Assembly (NCBI GenBank): GCA_002415025.1
Contig: DIBR01000024.1
Span: 6,251-11,547, forward strand
Direction: 5' to 3'
Length of the DNA: 5,297 nucleotides
From: Spongiibacteraceae bacterium UBA5047
Lineage (GTDB): Bacteria > Pseudomonadota > Gammaproteobacteria > Pseudomonadales > Spongiibacteraceae
Of this stretch, positions 1 to 5,297 are shown piece after piece; positions within the stretch are counted from its first letter, which is position 1; each line of letters begins with the position of its first letter. Position numbers and translations under genes: made by a program. The notes below the pieces were generated by a model. It was not told where the DNA came from and did not search any database. It saw only the letters and a program-made list of their open reading frames with translations.

Positions 1-141
1 GGTCAATCCGTGACCGAGGTGGAAGAGATCAGCTATGAGGGCATAGTGGTCCTGTACGAGGCGGAGTATGATAAGGACGGCGTGCGCTACGAGGTATACG
101 CCTACCCCACTGGCGAGATTGCAGCACATCACAGTGACTAG
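1..141 (+). CDS. C-terminal fragment of a PepSY-like domain protein
   Basis: Frame 1 is open from the window edge to a TAG at 139-141 and gives the last 46 residues of a protein whose start lies outside. The fragment is acidic, with alternating hydrophobic and charged residues. It carries the pattern V-L-Y-E-A-E-Y, then D-K-D-G, then R-Y-E-V-Y-A-Y-P-T-G-E-I, ending in H-H-S-D. This strand-turn-strand layout, with a 'DG' turn followed by a 'G-E-I' turn, is typical of the second half of PepSY or PepSY-like domains, which are usually periplasmic. No more of the domain can be seen, so the family call is moderate and no specific function is given. It lies 88 nt upstream of the broken copB and reads in the same direction, so the two could have shared a transcript. 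Confidence 0.55.
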   Translation, partial: GQSVTEVEEISYEGIVVLYEAEYDKDGVRYEVYAYPTGEIAAHHSD

Positions 142-229
142 GAGGAGCGTACCGGCGGAAAACGACCCTAGACTACTATATGAGAACGGCGCGCTAGGCG
201 GTAGTAGCAGGTTCGTGCAGGTCTAGACG

Positions 230-1039
230 ATGCCGAGCGCGCAACCTCAAGTTTCTTCAGTGGCAAAGCCCAAGGATCATCGAGACTGTCTTATTGACCT
301 CTGGAAAAGCGGGTTAAAGCGGCCTCTGTTTCTTGTTATCGCATTGGTCGTGGGCTTAATGACCGCACGCTCGACGGCTTCAGCGGAAATTGGCTCTGTT
401 GGGCGGTCCTGGGGATTTGCTGTAGACGAATTGGAGTACGAATACAGCGACTCCAGCGATGTACTGCTGGTTTGGGACAGTGACTTTTACTACGACTCCG
501 GTGTATTGACGTTTCACTGGTTGTTCGAAGGCGAGTGGGCACCCGAGGCGAGTGTGTTCGAAGCGGTGGAAAACCGGCTTCTGGCCGATACACCTGTCTG
601 AATCTTGTTATATAAGGGCGGGAATCCGTTTAGACACGCCGCCTGCGGGTCCAAATCGAACCTTTGCGGCTTTCAGTCTTACCAAAGAAGCATTGGAAAA
701 CCTGGATTTGGAATCGAATTTGTATCTTGGCGAGGACAGCGAGGCGCTAGTGGAGTTAGACGCGGAATATGAACTCGAGATTAGCCACCGCATCGCGCTA
801 ACGGGAACCTGGAAGCCCTGTTTGCCGTCTCTGAGGATGTCAAAATTGGGGTTGGCACGGGACTAAACTCCACTGAAGCCTCACTGAGGCTCAGCTATTC
901 TGACGCGGGGGAGATTATCTCGCCCTACGTCGGTGTGTTTTATGAGCGCGAATACGGAGACCCCGCTGAGTTTGCTCAGAAAGAAGGCGACGACACCGAC
1001 GCATGGGTTGCCGTTATCGGTACCCAGCTGGCGTTCTGA
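230..1039 (+). pseudogene. copB: copper resistance protein B (CopB/PcoB family), double frameshift
   Basis: CopB is an outer-membrane beta-barrel protein that acts with the periplasmic oxidase CopA in copper tolerance. The N-terminal part (230-601, ATG start just after an in-frame TAG at 224-226) has a hydrophobic signal segment at about residues 30-52 ending A-S-A. It continues with CopB hallmarks: D-E-L-E-Y-E-Y, V-W-D-S-D, and F-E-G-E-W. Translation stops at TGA 599-601, but family similarity continues in frame 3 (about 600-809): Y-I-R-A-G-I-R-L-D, G-P-N-R-T-F, Y-L-G-E-D, D-A-E-Y-E-L. It then returns to frame 2 (from about 812 to TGA 1037-1039) with I-G-V-G-T-G-L-N, S-P-Y-V-G-V-F-Y-E-R, A-E-F-A and a final aromatic residue. 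Stitched together it covers the usual CopB domain (about 215 mature residues), but lacks the Met/His-rich N-terminal extension of many CopBs. Two real indels or two sequencing errors are both possible. No copA is visible next to it. Confidence 0.82.
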
Positions 1040-1168
1040 GAGCACGAGTTAAAATATTTTGAAGCACAACTATGTGCCTGCGTCATAGGATTGACTCATT
1101 GATCTATAGCACTGATTGTATAAACGTGATTGATTACCGGAACTTTACTGACATAACAGAGCAATAAT
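1040..1168 (+). promoter_or_regulatory. AT-rich leader upstream of chrA, possible promoter/operator
   Basis: This 129-nt gap is more AT-rich than its surroundings and is the natural place for a chrA promoter. Seen directly are a 10-bp palindrome AAAATATTTT at 1051-1060, an inverted repeat GCACA-ACTA-TGTGC at 1064-1077, and a TATAAA at 1119-1124. TTGACT occurs at 1091-1096 and TTGATC at 1099-1104, but neither sits at the canonical 16-18 nt from the TATAAA (22 and 14 nt), so no sigma-70 promoter can be assigned with confidence. The inverted repeat could be an operator or a weak hairpin after copB. No strong ribosome binding site precedes the chrA ATG; only a weak CAGAG at about 1157-1162 is visible. 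Confidence 0.3.
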
Positions 1169-2578
1169 ATGCACGACTCTTCAGCTTCTCCCGAAAACGA
1201 CGTAAACGTCCTAGGTCACCAAGTCACATTTAAAGAAGCCGTGCGTGTCTGGTTGCGCATCGCGATGTTGAGCTTTGGTGGTCCTGCGGGGCAAATCGCC
1301 GTCATGCACCGCATATTGGTGGATGAGAAAAAATGGGTAAGCGAAAACCGCTTTTTGCACGCACTCAACTATTGCATGGTGCTACCTGGCCCTGAAGCCC
1401 AACAGTTGGCGACCTATATCGGCTGGTTGCTGCACGGCGTCAAGGGCGGCCTGGTCGCCGGGAGTCTATTTGTCCTGCCGGGCTTTTTGAGCATCCTTGT
1501 GCTGAGCGTACTTTATGCCGGATTTCAGGATCTAAGCCTGGTGCAAGCCTTATTCTTCGGTATCAAAGCGGCAGTTTTGGCCATCGTAATCCAGGCGGTT
1601 ATCCGCATTGGTAAGCGAGCGCTAAAAAACGGCTATATGTACGCGCTAGCGGCAGTGGCCTTCATTAGCATTTTCTTTTTCTCGGTTCCCTTTCCTGTGG
1701 TCATTATCGCAGCCGGGTTAATCGGCCTGCTGGGCCGGCGCATTGATCCCGAGCGGTTCGTGGTCATTAAAGGCCACGAACCGCCTGAAAGCGAGGCGCG
1801 TGCCGTCGACTCAATGATGAGCAGCGACACCGCCCATCACACCCGTGCCTCGGCCAAGCGGGCGGCGAAGGTTCTGGCAATATGGCTTCCCCTTTGGTTA
1901 ACGCCACTCGTCGTTCTGGCCTTCACCCTGGGGGTCGACAATGTATTCACGCAAATCGGGCTCTTCTTCAGCAAGCTCGCAGTAGTGACTTTTGGCGGCG
2001 CCTATTCGGTCTTGGCCTATATGGCTCAGGAGGCGGTACAAACCCATGCCTGGCTGGCGCCGGGTGAAATGCTGGATGGACTGGGTATGGCAGAAACCAC
2101 ACCAGGGCCGCTGATTCAGGTGGTGCAGTTCGTCGGCTTTATGGGTGCCTTCCGCGACCCGGGGTCAATCGATCCCTTCATGGCCGGTTTGGCCGCGTCC
2201 GTACTGGCAACCTGGGTAACCTTTGTTCCGTGCTTCCTCTCGATTTTCCTCGGCGCCCCTTACATTGAAACGTTGCGCGGCAATCAATCAGTCAGCGCAG
2301 CCTTGTCGGCCATCACTGCGGCCGTGGTAGGGGTGATGCTGAACCTGGCAATCTGGTTTGCCATTCATGTTGCATTTCGTGAGGTAGGCGAGCTGCGGGC
2401 CTACGGTATGAATCTGTCGGTGCCGGTGTTCGATAGCGTGCAGATTGCGAGTGTTGTACTCGCTGCGGGGGCCTTTGTCGCGATGCTGCGGTTTAAAGTG
2501 GGCATGCTCCCGGTGATCGCTATCAGCGCAGCGCTGGGCATGGCCTACTACATGATGACAGGCGGGGCGCCGCTATAA
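1169..2578 (+). CDS. chrA: chromate efflux transporter ChrA (long-chain CHR family)
   Basis: This 469-residue inner-membrane protein is predicted to export chromate from the cytoplasm, lowering its uptake and reduction. It has the two homologous halves of long-chain CHR proteins. Domain 1 (about 24-190) carries S-F-G-G-P-A-G-Q-I-A at 35-44, K-K-W-V at 54-57 and L-P-G-P-E-A-Q-Q at 72-79. Domain 2 (about 233-465) carries T-F-G-G-A-Y-S-V-L at 274-282 and T-T-P-G-P-L at 310-315. A charged, His-containing loop of about 40 residues (191-232) joins them. Hydrophobic segments run through both halves, and the length is usual for the family. The start is the only reasonable ATG before domain 1, although its ribosome binding site is weak. 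There is no adjacent chrB regulator. The downstream DUF1259 gene is in the same direction 118 nt away and is probably functionally linked. No frameshift or missing motif was seen. Confidence 0.96.
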   Translation: MHDSSASPENDVNVLGHQVTFKEAVRVWLRIAMLSFGGPAGQIAVMHRILVDEKKWVSENRFLHALNYCMVLPGPEAQQLATYIGWLLHGVKGGLVAGSLFVLPGFLSILVLSVLYAGFQDLSLVQALFFGIKAAVLAIVIQAVIRIGKRALKNGYMYALAAVAFISIFFFSVPFPVVIIAAGLIGLLGRRIDPERFVVIKGHEPPESEARAVDSMMSSDTAHHTRASAKRAAKVLAIWLPLWLTPLVVLAFTLGVDNVFTQIGLFFSKLAVVTFGGAYSVLAYMAQEAVQTHAWLAPGEMLDGLGMAETTPGPLIQVVQFVGFMGAFRDPGSIDPFMAGLAASVLATWVTFVPCFLSIFLGAPYIETLRGNQSVSAALSAITAAVVGVMLNLAIWFAIHVAFREVGELRAYGMNLSVPVFDSVQIASVVLAAGAFVAMLRFKVGMLPVIAISAALGMAYYMMTGGAPL

Positions 2579-2579
2579 G

Positions 2580-2595
2580 GTAACAACGTAACAAG
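2580..2595 (+). repeat. tandem 8-nt repeat after chrA stop
   Basis: GTAACAAC (2580-2587) is followed immediately by GTAACAAG (2588-2595), one nucleotide after the chrA TAA. It is short and could be chance. No role is assigned. Confidence 0.3.
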
Positions 2596-2620
2596 GCAAG
2601 CCAACACCTTAACCGCACTT

Positions 2621-2636
2621 CAGCAGCCCTTACGGC
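2621..2636 (+). repeat. 16-nt repeat, copy 1 (CAGCAGCCCTTACGGC)
   Basis: This copy lies in the chrA-DUF1259 gap and matches 3743-3758 at 15 of 16 positions. The similarity extends leftwards through CTTC with one extra base in the second copy. Each copy contains a small GCC-N5-GGC inverted repeat, as in REP-like elements. The two copies bracket the DUF1259 gene. Confidence 0.45.
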
Positions 2637-2684
2637 GGCGAGTGAGTAAAGCCATCAAAAATCAACCACCACTTTAACTGGTAT

Positions 2685-2690
2685 GGAGAA
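2685..2690 (+). promoter_or_regulatory. ribosome binding site of the DUF1259 gene
   Basis: GGAGAA lies 6 nt before the ATG at 2697. It is a strong Shine-Dalgarno match, much better than that of chrA, and supports this start. It also shows the gene can be translated independently of chrA. Confidence 0.75.
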
Positions 2691-2696
2691 GTCATT

Positions 2697-3608
2697 ATGA
2701 AAGCGAAAGGTTTGAAGACATTTGTACTTTTATGGGCAATGATGACTCTGACACCCTGGGCTATTGGTGCAGAGGGTAAAAACGAGTTGGACGCAAACGC
2801 TATTGGAAACGCCGCCGGCACCGAGGCAACGACGAAGGCCAATGGCGTGGTTCGTATCGGTTGGTCACGCACCGAGGTACCGGTGATCATCGATGGTCTG
2901 CAACTTCCACCCGCGGCAGGTTTGGGTAGTTGGGCTGCCTTCAAGGCCTTACCCTCTGGCGGTGTTATGGTTATGGGCGACACCGTCGTGTTTGAAGATG
3001 AAATCACTCCTGCCATGGATGCAGCGTTCGCCCACGGTCTGGAAATTACATCACTTCACAACCACTTCGTGTTTGACCGGCCCCCAGCGTACTTTATGCA
3101 TATCGGCGGTCATGGCAAAAACGCTGAGAAACTTGCGGAAGGCGTGAAAGCCATGTGGGATGCGATCAAAGCAGTACGAAAAGAACGGCCGATGCCGGCT
3201 GAGCGTTCTGCCGGTGAAGCCCCGAAAATTACCGGCGAATACGACGTGGCGGCACTGGAGAAAATCCTCGGCGGCAAGGGCAGTCTGAATGGCGAGGTAC
3301 TGAAATTCACCTTCGGGCGCACTGCCTCGATGCACGGCACATCCTTCGACGCAACCATGGGGCTGGCCACATGGGTCGCATTCTCGGGCAACGTAGACCG
3401 GGCAGTTGTGGATGGGGATTTCGCCATGACAGCTGATGAAGTTCAACCAGTGATGCACGCGCTACGCGATGCCGGCATTCACATCGTTGCGCTGCATAAT
3501 CACATGATCGGAGAAACACCGCCTTACTTCTTTCTGCATTACTGGGGTAAAGGTGACCCGCAAGAACTGGCGAGAGGTTTGAAAGCGGCACTGGATACGC
3601 AGAGATAA
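2697..3608 (+). CDS. exported DUF1259 (LppY/LpqO family) protein, ChrL-like
   Basis: This is a 303-residue protein with a signal peptide at about 1-24 (K-x-K start, hydrophobic core, A-I-G-A). There is no lipobox cysteine, so it is probably soluble and periplasmic, unlike the lipoprotein members named LppY/LpqO. The mature part is an internal duplication: half 1 at about 53-157 and half 2 at about 203-300. Each half has L-G/A-(S/T)-W-(A/V)-A-F, G-D, a (D)E-(I/V)-x-P stretch, and the identically spaced motif L-H-N-H-x5-P-P-x4-H (HNH at 121-123 with His135; HNH at 267-269 with His281). It ends L-A-x-G-(V/L)-K-A. The paired histidines suggest metal or anion binding, which is inference. A family member called ChrL is encoded in the Arthrobacter sp. 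FB24 chromate-resistance cluster, so placement directly after chrA fits an accessory role in chromate resistance. The biochemical activity is unknown. The family call is firm. Confidence 0.92.
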   Translation: MKAKGLKTFVLLWAMMTLTPWAIGAEGKNELDANAIGNAAGTEATTKANGVVRIGWSRTEVPVIIDGLQLPPAAGLGSWAAFKALPSGGVMVMGDTVVFEDEITPAMDAAFAHGLEITSLHNHFVFDRPPAYFMHIGGHGKNAEKLAEGVKAMWDAIKAVRKERPMPAERSAGEAPKITGEYDVAALEKILGGKGSLNGEVLKFTFGRTASMHGTSFDATMGLATWVAFSGNVDRAVVDGDFAMTADEVQPVMHALRDAGIHIVALHNHMIGETPPYFFLHYWGKGDPQELARGLKAALDTQR

Positions 3609-3639
3609 TCTCAGGCGCGAGTTATCTGTTATTGCAGTG

Positions 3640-3682
3640 CCTCTCCCTTTCCAACCTGAGTTGCTGGCTAGAAAGGGAGAGG
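3640..3682. repeat. perfect 12-bp inverted repeat; possible bidirectional terminator or REP-like element
   Basis: CCTCTCCCTTTC at 3640-3651 pairs perfectly with GAAAGGGAGAGG at 3671-3682 across a 19-nt loop. It begins 31 nt after the DUF1259 stop. Neither side is followed by a T-run, so it is not a textbook intrinsic terminator. It may protect or end the transcripts, or be a dispersed palindromic repeat: CTCTCCC/GGGAGAG arms are common in such elements. The inverted repeat is certain; its role is not. Confidence 0.6.
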
Positions 3683-3742
3683 GCCCTAACTCCATGCGCT
3701 GTCTATACTCGACTGCTTGTTTGCTGCTCTAGCACATGCTTC

Positions 3743-3758
3743 CAGCTGCCCTTACGGC
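3743..3758 (+). repeat. 16-nt repeat, copy 2 (CAGCTGCCCTTACGGC)
   Basis: This is the partner of 2621-2636 with one mismatch. It lies in the convergent region 134 nt after the DUF1259 stop. A looser relative (GCTCCCCCTTCTACGGC, 3911-3927) overlaps the end of the DUF3147 gene and may be coincidental. Confidence 0.45.
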
Positions 3759-3870
3759 TTTGGGAGTACGACCCCCGAAGCTATTCCATTAGAGATAACA
3801 TTTAAAAAGGCACCTCCACCGCACTAACGTATGCGCCAGCTACCCGAACACTGCCAAGCCCAGAAGACAC

Positions 3871-3896
3871 CGGCCTCTTTTGCAGAGGGAAGGCCG
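3871..3896 (-). terminator. weak hairpin downstream of the DUF3147 gene
   Basis: CGGCC at 3871-3875 can pair with GGCCG at 3892-3896, and TCT/AGA can extend the stem inside after a bulge. It lies 25 nt beyond the DUF3147 stop on the - strand, where a terminator is expected. No T-run follows, so the call is tentative. Confidence 0.25.
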
Positions 3897-3920
3897 ACAA
3901 CAGCGCTGGTGCTCCCCCTT

Positions 3921-4280
3921 CTACGGCTTCAACTCAATACCGAACTGACCAACCAGTAACGAAAATAGCCAAAAGCAGGCAATGGTCACTAAAGCACTGG
4001 CAAGCAGCGTGGGCCAAAAGCCGATTCGGGGCAGCAACGTCGGAAATACTAAAAACATGGGAAGTGTAGGCACCACGTACCAGAAAGTATACCAAGCGTG
4101 ATTGGCCACTTTTTCTGAGGATTGCGTTTCCACATGCAACCAAATCAGCGCCAGAATGGTCACCAACGGTAATGCCGCCACCAGAGCACCCAGCTTGTCA
4201 CTGCGTTTGGCGAGCTCAGAAACCACTACTACGATGGCAGCGGTAATCAGGTATTTGGTTATGATCCATTGCCATGTCAT
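3921..4280 (-). CDS. DUF3147 family inner-membrane protein
   Basis: This is a 119-residue, very hydrophobic protein with four predicted membrane helices at about 4-22, 31-50, 63-82 and 87-112. The family signature lies between and within helices 1 and 2: S-E-L-A-K-R-S-D-K-L-G-A-L at 21-33, then A-L-P-L-V-T-I-L at 36-43. A W-Y-x-x-P-T-L-P-type stretch follows around residues 67-74. DUF3147 proteins have no established function. The ATG at 4280 is chosen because GGAG (plus-strand CTCC at 4292-4295) lies 11 nt before it, inside the last codons of the preceding gene. Only 8 nt separate it from that gene's stop, so translation is probably coupled. It is the last gene of the - strand operon after the HupE-like permease and the DUF6488 protein. 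Transport or support of the permease is possible but unproven. Confidence 0.88.
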   Translation of the reverse strand: MTWQWIITKYLITAAIVVVVSELAKRSDKLGALVAALPLVTILALIWLHVETQSSEKVANHAWYTFWYVVPTLPMFLVFPTLLPRIGFWPTLLASALVTIACFWLFSLLVGQFGIELKP

Positions 4281-4288
4281 ATATGTCG

Positions 4289-4639
4289 TTACTCCAGGCC
4301 GTCGAAGTCACCCGTGAAATTCGCGTCGTAGACTTCCCCGTTGCTCGATATGAGCACGTAGAGTGTTTTTTCCACAGTCGTATTGGGCACCGAGACAATG
4401 AAATAACCTCTGCCTTTTTTATGGATTTTTACAGCGCCTGCTGGCGTAGCCTTCCAGCTTTCGGGCAGTTTTCCAAAACCGAGGCCCGCGTCCTTCTCGG
4501 TCAATCGCGCGGTTGCCTCTTTGGCGAGTTGAAGCGCCGACGATTCGGGAATCGGCCCATGGGCGTGATCTCTGCCTGCGAAAGCCTGCTGAAAGCCGGA
4601 CAGTAAAATCAGTGTCAAAATGACGGTGAAAAGTTTCAT
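4289..4639 (-). CDS. small exported DUF6488/PepSY-like protein
   Basis: This is a 116-residue protein with a clear signal peptide at 1-21 (M-K-L-F, hydrophobic core, cleavage after A-F-A). The mature N-terminus has a short His cluster, R-D-H-A-H-G-P at 23-29, that could bind a metal ion. The rest resembles a single PepSY-like unit: a helix A-L-Q-L-A-K-E-A at 35-42, then G-L-G-F-G-K-L at 52-58, a strand G-Y-F-I-V-S-V at 78-84, and the closing N-G-E-V-Y-D-A-N-F-T-G at 100-110. This combination matches the uncharacterised DUF6488 family. An upstream in-frame TTG at 4654 is possible, but ATG 4639 is preferred because GAGGAAA (4646-4652) lies 6 nt before it and the signal peptide then starts correctly. 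It sits between the permease gene (28 nt) and DUF3147 (8 nt). A role as periplasmic metal-binding partner of the permease is inference. Confidence 0.87.
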   Translation of the reverse strand: MKLFTVILTLILLSGFQQAFAGRDHAHGPIPESSALQLAKEATARLTEKDAGLGFGKLPESWKATPAGAVKIHKKGRGYFIVSVPNTTVEKTLYVLISSNGEVYDANFTGDFDGLE

Positions 4640-4645
4640 AACGCA

Positions 4646-4652
4646 TTTCCTC
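4646..4652 (-). promoter_or_regulatory. ribosome binding site deciding the DUF6488 start
   Basis: GAGGAAA on the - strand lies 6 nt before ATG 4639. The longer alternative from TTG 4654 would place this site inside the coding region, so ATG 4639 is favoured. Confidence 0.7.
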
Positions 4653-4667
4653 AATAGTTAAATAAGA

Positions 4668-5297
4668 TTAATGTGAGTGGGGTTTGCCACCTTCGTGGCG
4701 GTGGACTTCAGGTGTCTCGGACTGCGGCTCAGCGGATGGCGCTTGCAGCTCAAGACGTTTCGGGTAATTCGACAGAGGAGCGTTGTTATCCTCCATGTCC
4801 TCGTGCGCGTGTTGGTGATCATCCCGGTTGAGCGGAAAATCATCCGTGTACTGCGTGTGCTGAAACCCATGCAACTGCATCAGTAGCAACAGGCCACCAG
4901 CAAGCATCAGCGCCACGTTGGAAGCTCTGCTGAAGCGCTCAAACGATGCGGTTTTTCGCCACACCATAAGCACGGCCAGCATGATGCTCAAAGCCACAAT
5001 CTGTCCCACTTCGACGCCGACATTGAACGATAATATTTTGAACACCAGACCATCGTCGCCCAGCGGCAACTGCTGAAGCCGAGTGGACAGGCCAAACCCG
5101 TGGATCAAACCAAAGGCAAACACCATCCAGGTCAGGTTCGGGGATTTCATTTGCAAGTGTTTCTGAAAGCCGCCGAGGTTGTCGAAGGCTTTGTAACAGA
5201 CGGTCAGCGCAATCACCGCATCAATCAGGTAGTAATTGGCGGTAATTCCGAACAGTGTGGCGAACACCAGGGTAATGGAATGGCCGATGGTGAAGGC
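4668..5297 (-). CDS. HupE/UreJ-2 family membrane permease with His-rich tail (5' end outside window)
   Basis: The frame is open from the right edge to TAA at 4668-4670 and gives the last 209 residues. The fragment begins A-F-T-I-G-H-S-I-T-L, a conserved HupE/UreJ-2 motif whose histidine lies in a membrane helix. A second motif, F-G-L-I-H-G-F-G-L, follows at fragment residues 62-70, then F-N-V-G-V-E-V-G-Q at 91-99. About five hydrophobic segments are visible (5-22, 24-37, 55-75, 90-113, 127-143). The last about 65 residues form a hydrophilic tail rich in His, Asp and Glu (nine His from 143 on, including H-Q-H-A-H and the terminal H-S-H). HupE and UreJ proteins are linked to nickel or cobalt uptake, but this subfamily is not well characterised. 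The His tail suggests a divalent-metal sensor or buffer. The N-terminal domain and promoter lie beyond the window. It is the first visible gene of a three-gene operon. Confidence 0.9.
   Translation of the reverse strand, partial: AFTIGHSITLVFATLFGITANYYLIDAVIALTVCYKAFDNLGGFQKHLQMKSPNLTWMVFAFGLIHGFGLSTRLQQLPLGDDGLVFKILSFNVGVEVGQIVALSIMLAVLMVWRKTASFERFSRASNVALMLAGGLLLLMQLHGFQHTQYTDDFPLNRDDHQHAHEDMEDNNAPLSNYPKRLELQAPSAEPQSETPEVHRHEGGKPHSH

Larger units (their letters stand above)
3609..3920. other. convergent intergenic region, no gene
   Basis: This 312-nt stretch separates the + strand chrA/DUF1259 genes from the - strand operon, so transcripts from both sides end here. It contains the 12-bp inverted repeat at 3640-3682, one copy of the 16-nt repeat at 3743-3758 and a weaker hairpin at 3871-3896. 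An 8-nt palindrome CAGCGCTG is present at 3901-3908. No convincing reading frame, tRNA or classical hairpin-plus-T-run terminator was found. The short frames crossing it have no recognisable protein features. Confidence 0.8.

Noticed and set aside
590..605. Programmed +1 frameshift at GTC-TGA in copB, like the RF2 gene.
   Set aside because: The shift direction fits, but the slippery CTT codon and upstream Shine-Dalgarno-like stimulator of RF2 are absent. A second, opposite change near 810 would also have to be programmed.
552..866. Separate 104-residue gene in frame 3.
   Set aside because: Its residues from about 17 to 87 are the middle of CopB. Its start and its C-terminal end are out-of-frame readings of the same gene.
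2580..2696. attC-like integron site after chrA (TAACAAGGCAAGCC resembles a left core).
   Set aside because: No matching right-hand GTTRRRY core or long imperfect palindrome was found before the next gene, and no integrase is present.
3051..3458. 135-residue - strand ORF and its overlapping neighbours.
   Set aside because: They are antisense shadows of the DUF1259 gene, whose own frame has a signal peptide, a strong ribosome binding site and family motifs.
3799..3812. T-run on the - strand (TTTTTAAA) as an intrinsic terminator for the DUF3147 operon.
   Set aside because: No stable stem directly precedes it on the - strand.
4274..4606. 110-residue + strand ORF.
   Set aside because: It lies antisense across the DUF6488 gene, has no recognisable domain, and no ribosome binding site was noticed for it.
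4640..4654. TTG start at 4654 for the DUF6488 protein.
   Set aside because: A good Shine-Dalgarno lies between it and ATG 4639, and the shorter form has the more normal signal peptide.

Overview
The window looks like a metal-resistance and metal-handling stretch of a proteobacterial chromosome or accessory island. Moderate GC and proteins of typical gammaproteobacterial (possibly marine) character suggest this, but nothing in the window fixes the genus. There are no rRNA or tRNA genes, transposase, integrase or CRISPR array.

Left part, + strand: the window opens inside the last 46 codons of a small protein that ends like a PepSY domain (1-141). An 810-nt copB-type outer-membrane copper-resistance gene follows (230-1039). 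It is recognisable along its whole length but is broken by two frame changes, one near 599 at an in-frame TGA and one near 810. The two changes cancel, so the C-terminus returns to the starting frame. A 129-nt AT-rich intergenic region then leads to an intact long-chain chromate transporter, chrA (1169-2578). After 118 nt comes an exported DUF1259 (LppY/LpqO family) protein (2697-3608), which belongs to the same family as the ChrL chromate-resistance accessory protein of Arthrobacter. No chrB-type regulator is present.

Middle: a 312-nt gene-free convergent region (3609-3920) holds a 12-bp perfect inverted repeat, a second weaker hairpin, and one copy of a 16-nt repeat whose partner lies just upstream of the DUF1259 gene. 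The two copies therefore bracket that gene.

Right part, - strand: three tightly spaced genes read right to left. They are a HupE/UreJ-type membrane permease with a histidine-rich C-terminal tail (truncated by the window edge, 5297 to 4668), a small exported DUF6488/PepSY-like protein (4639 to 4289), and a four-helix membrane protein of the DUF3147 family (4280 to 3921). Spacings of 28 and 8 nt indicate one operon. The likely picture is periplasmic and inner-membrane metal handling: chromate efflux plus DUF1259 on one strand, and a putative Ni/Co/Cu-related permease with a His-containing periplasmic partner on the other. The metal specificity of the - strand operon is inference. It is the best candidate here for a poorly described system.
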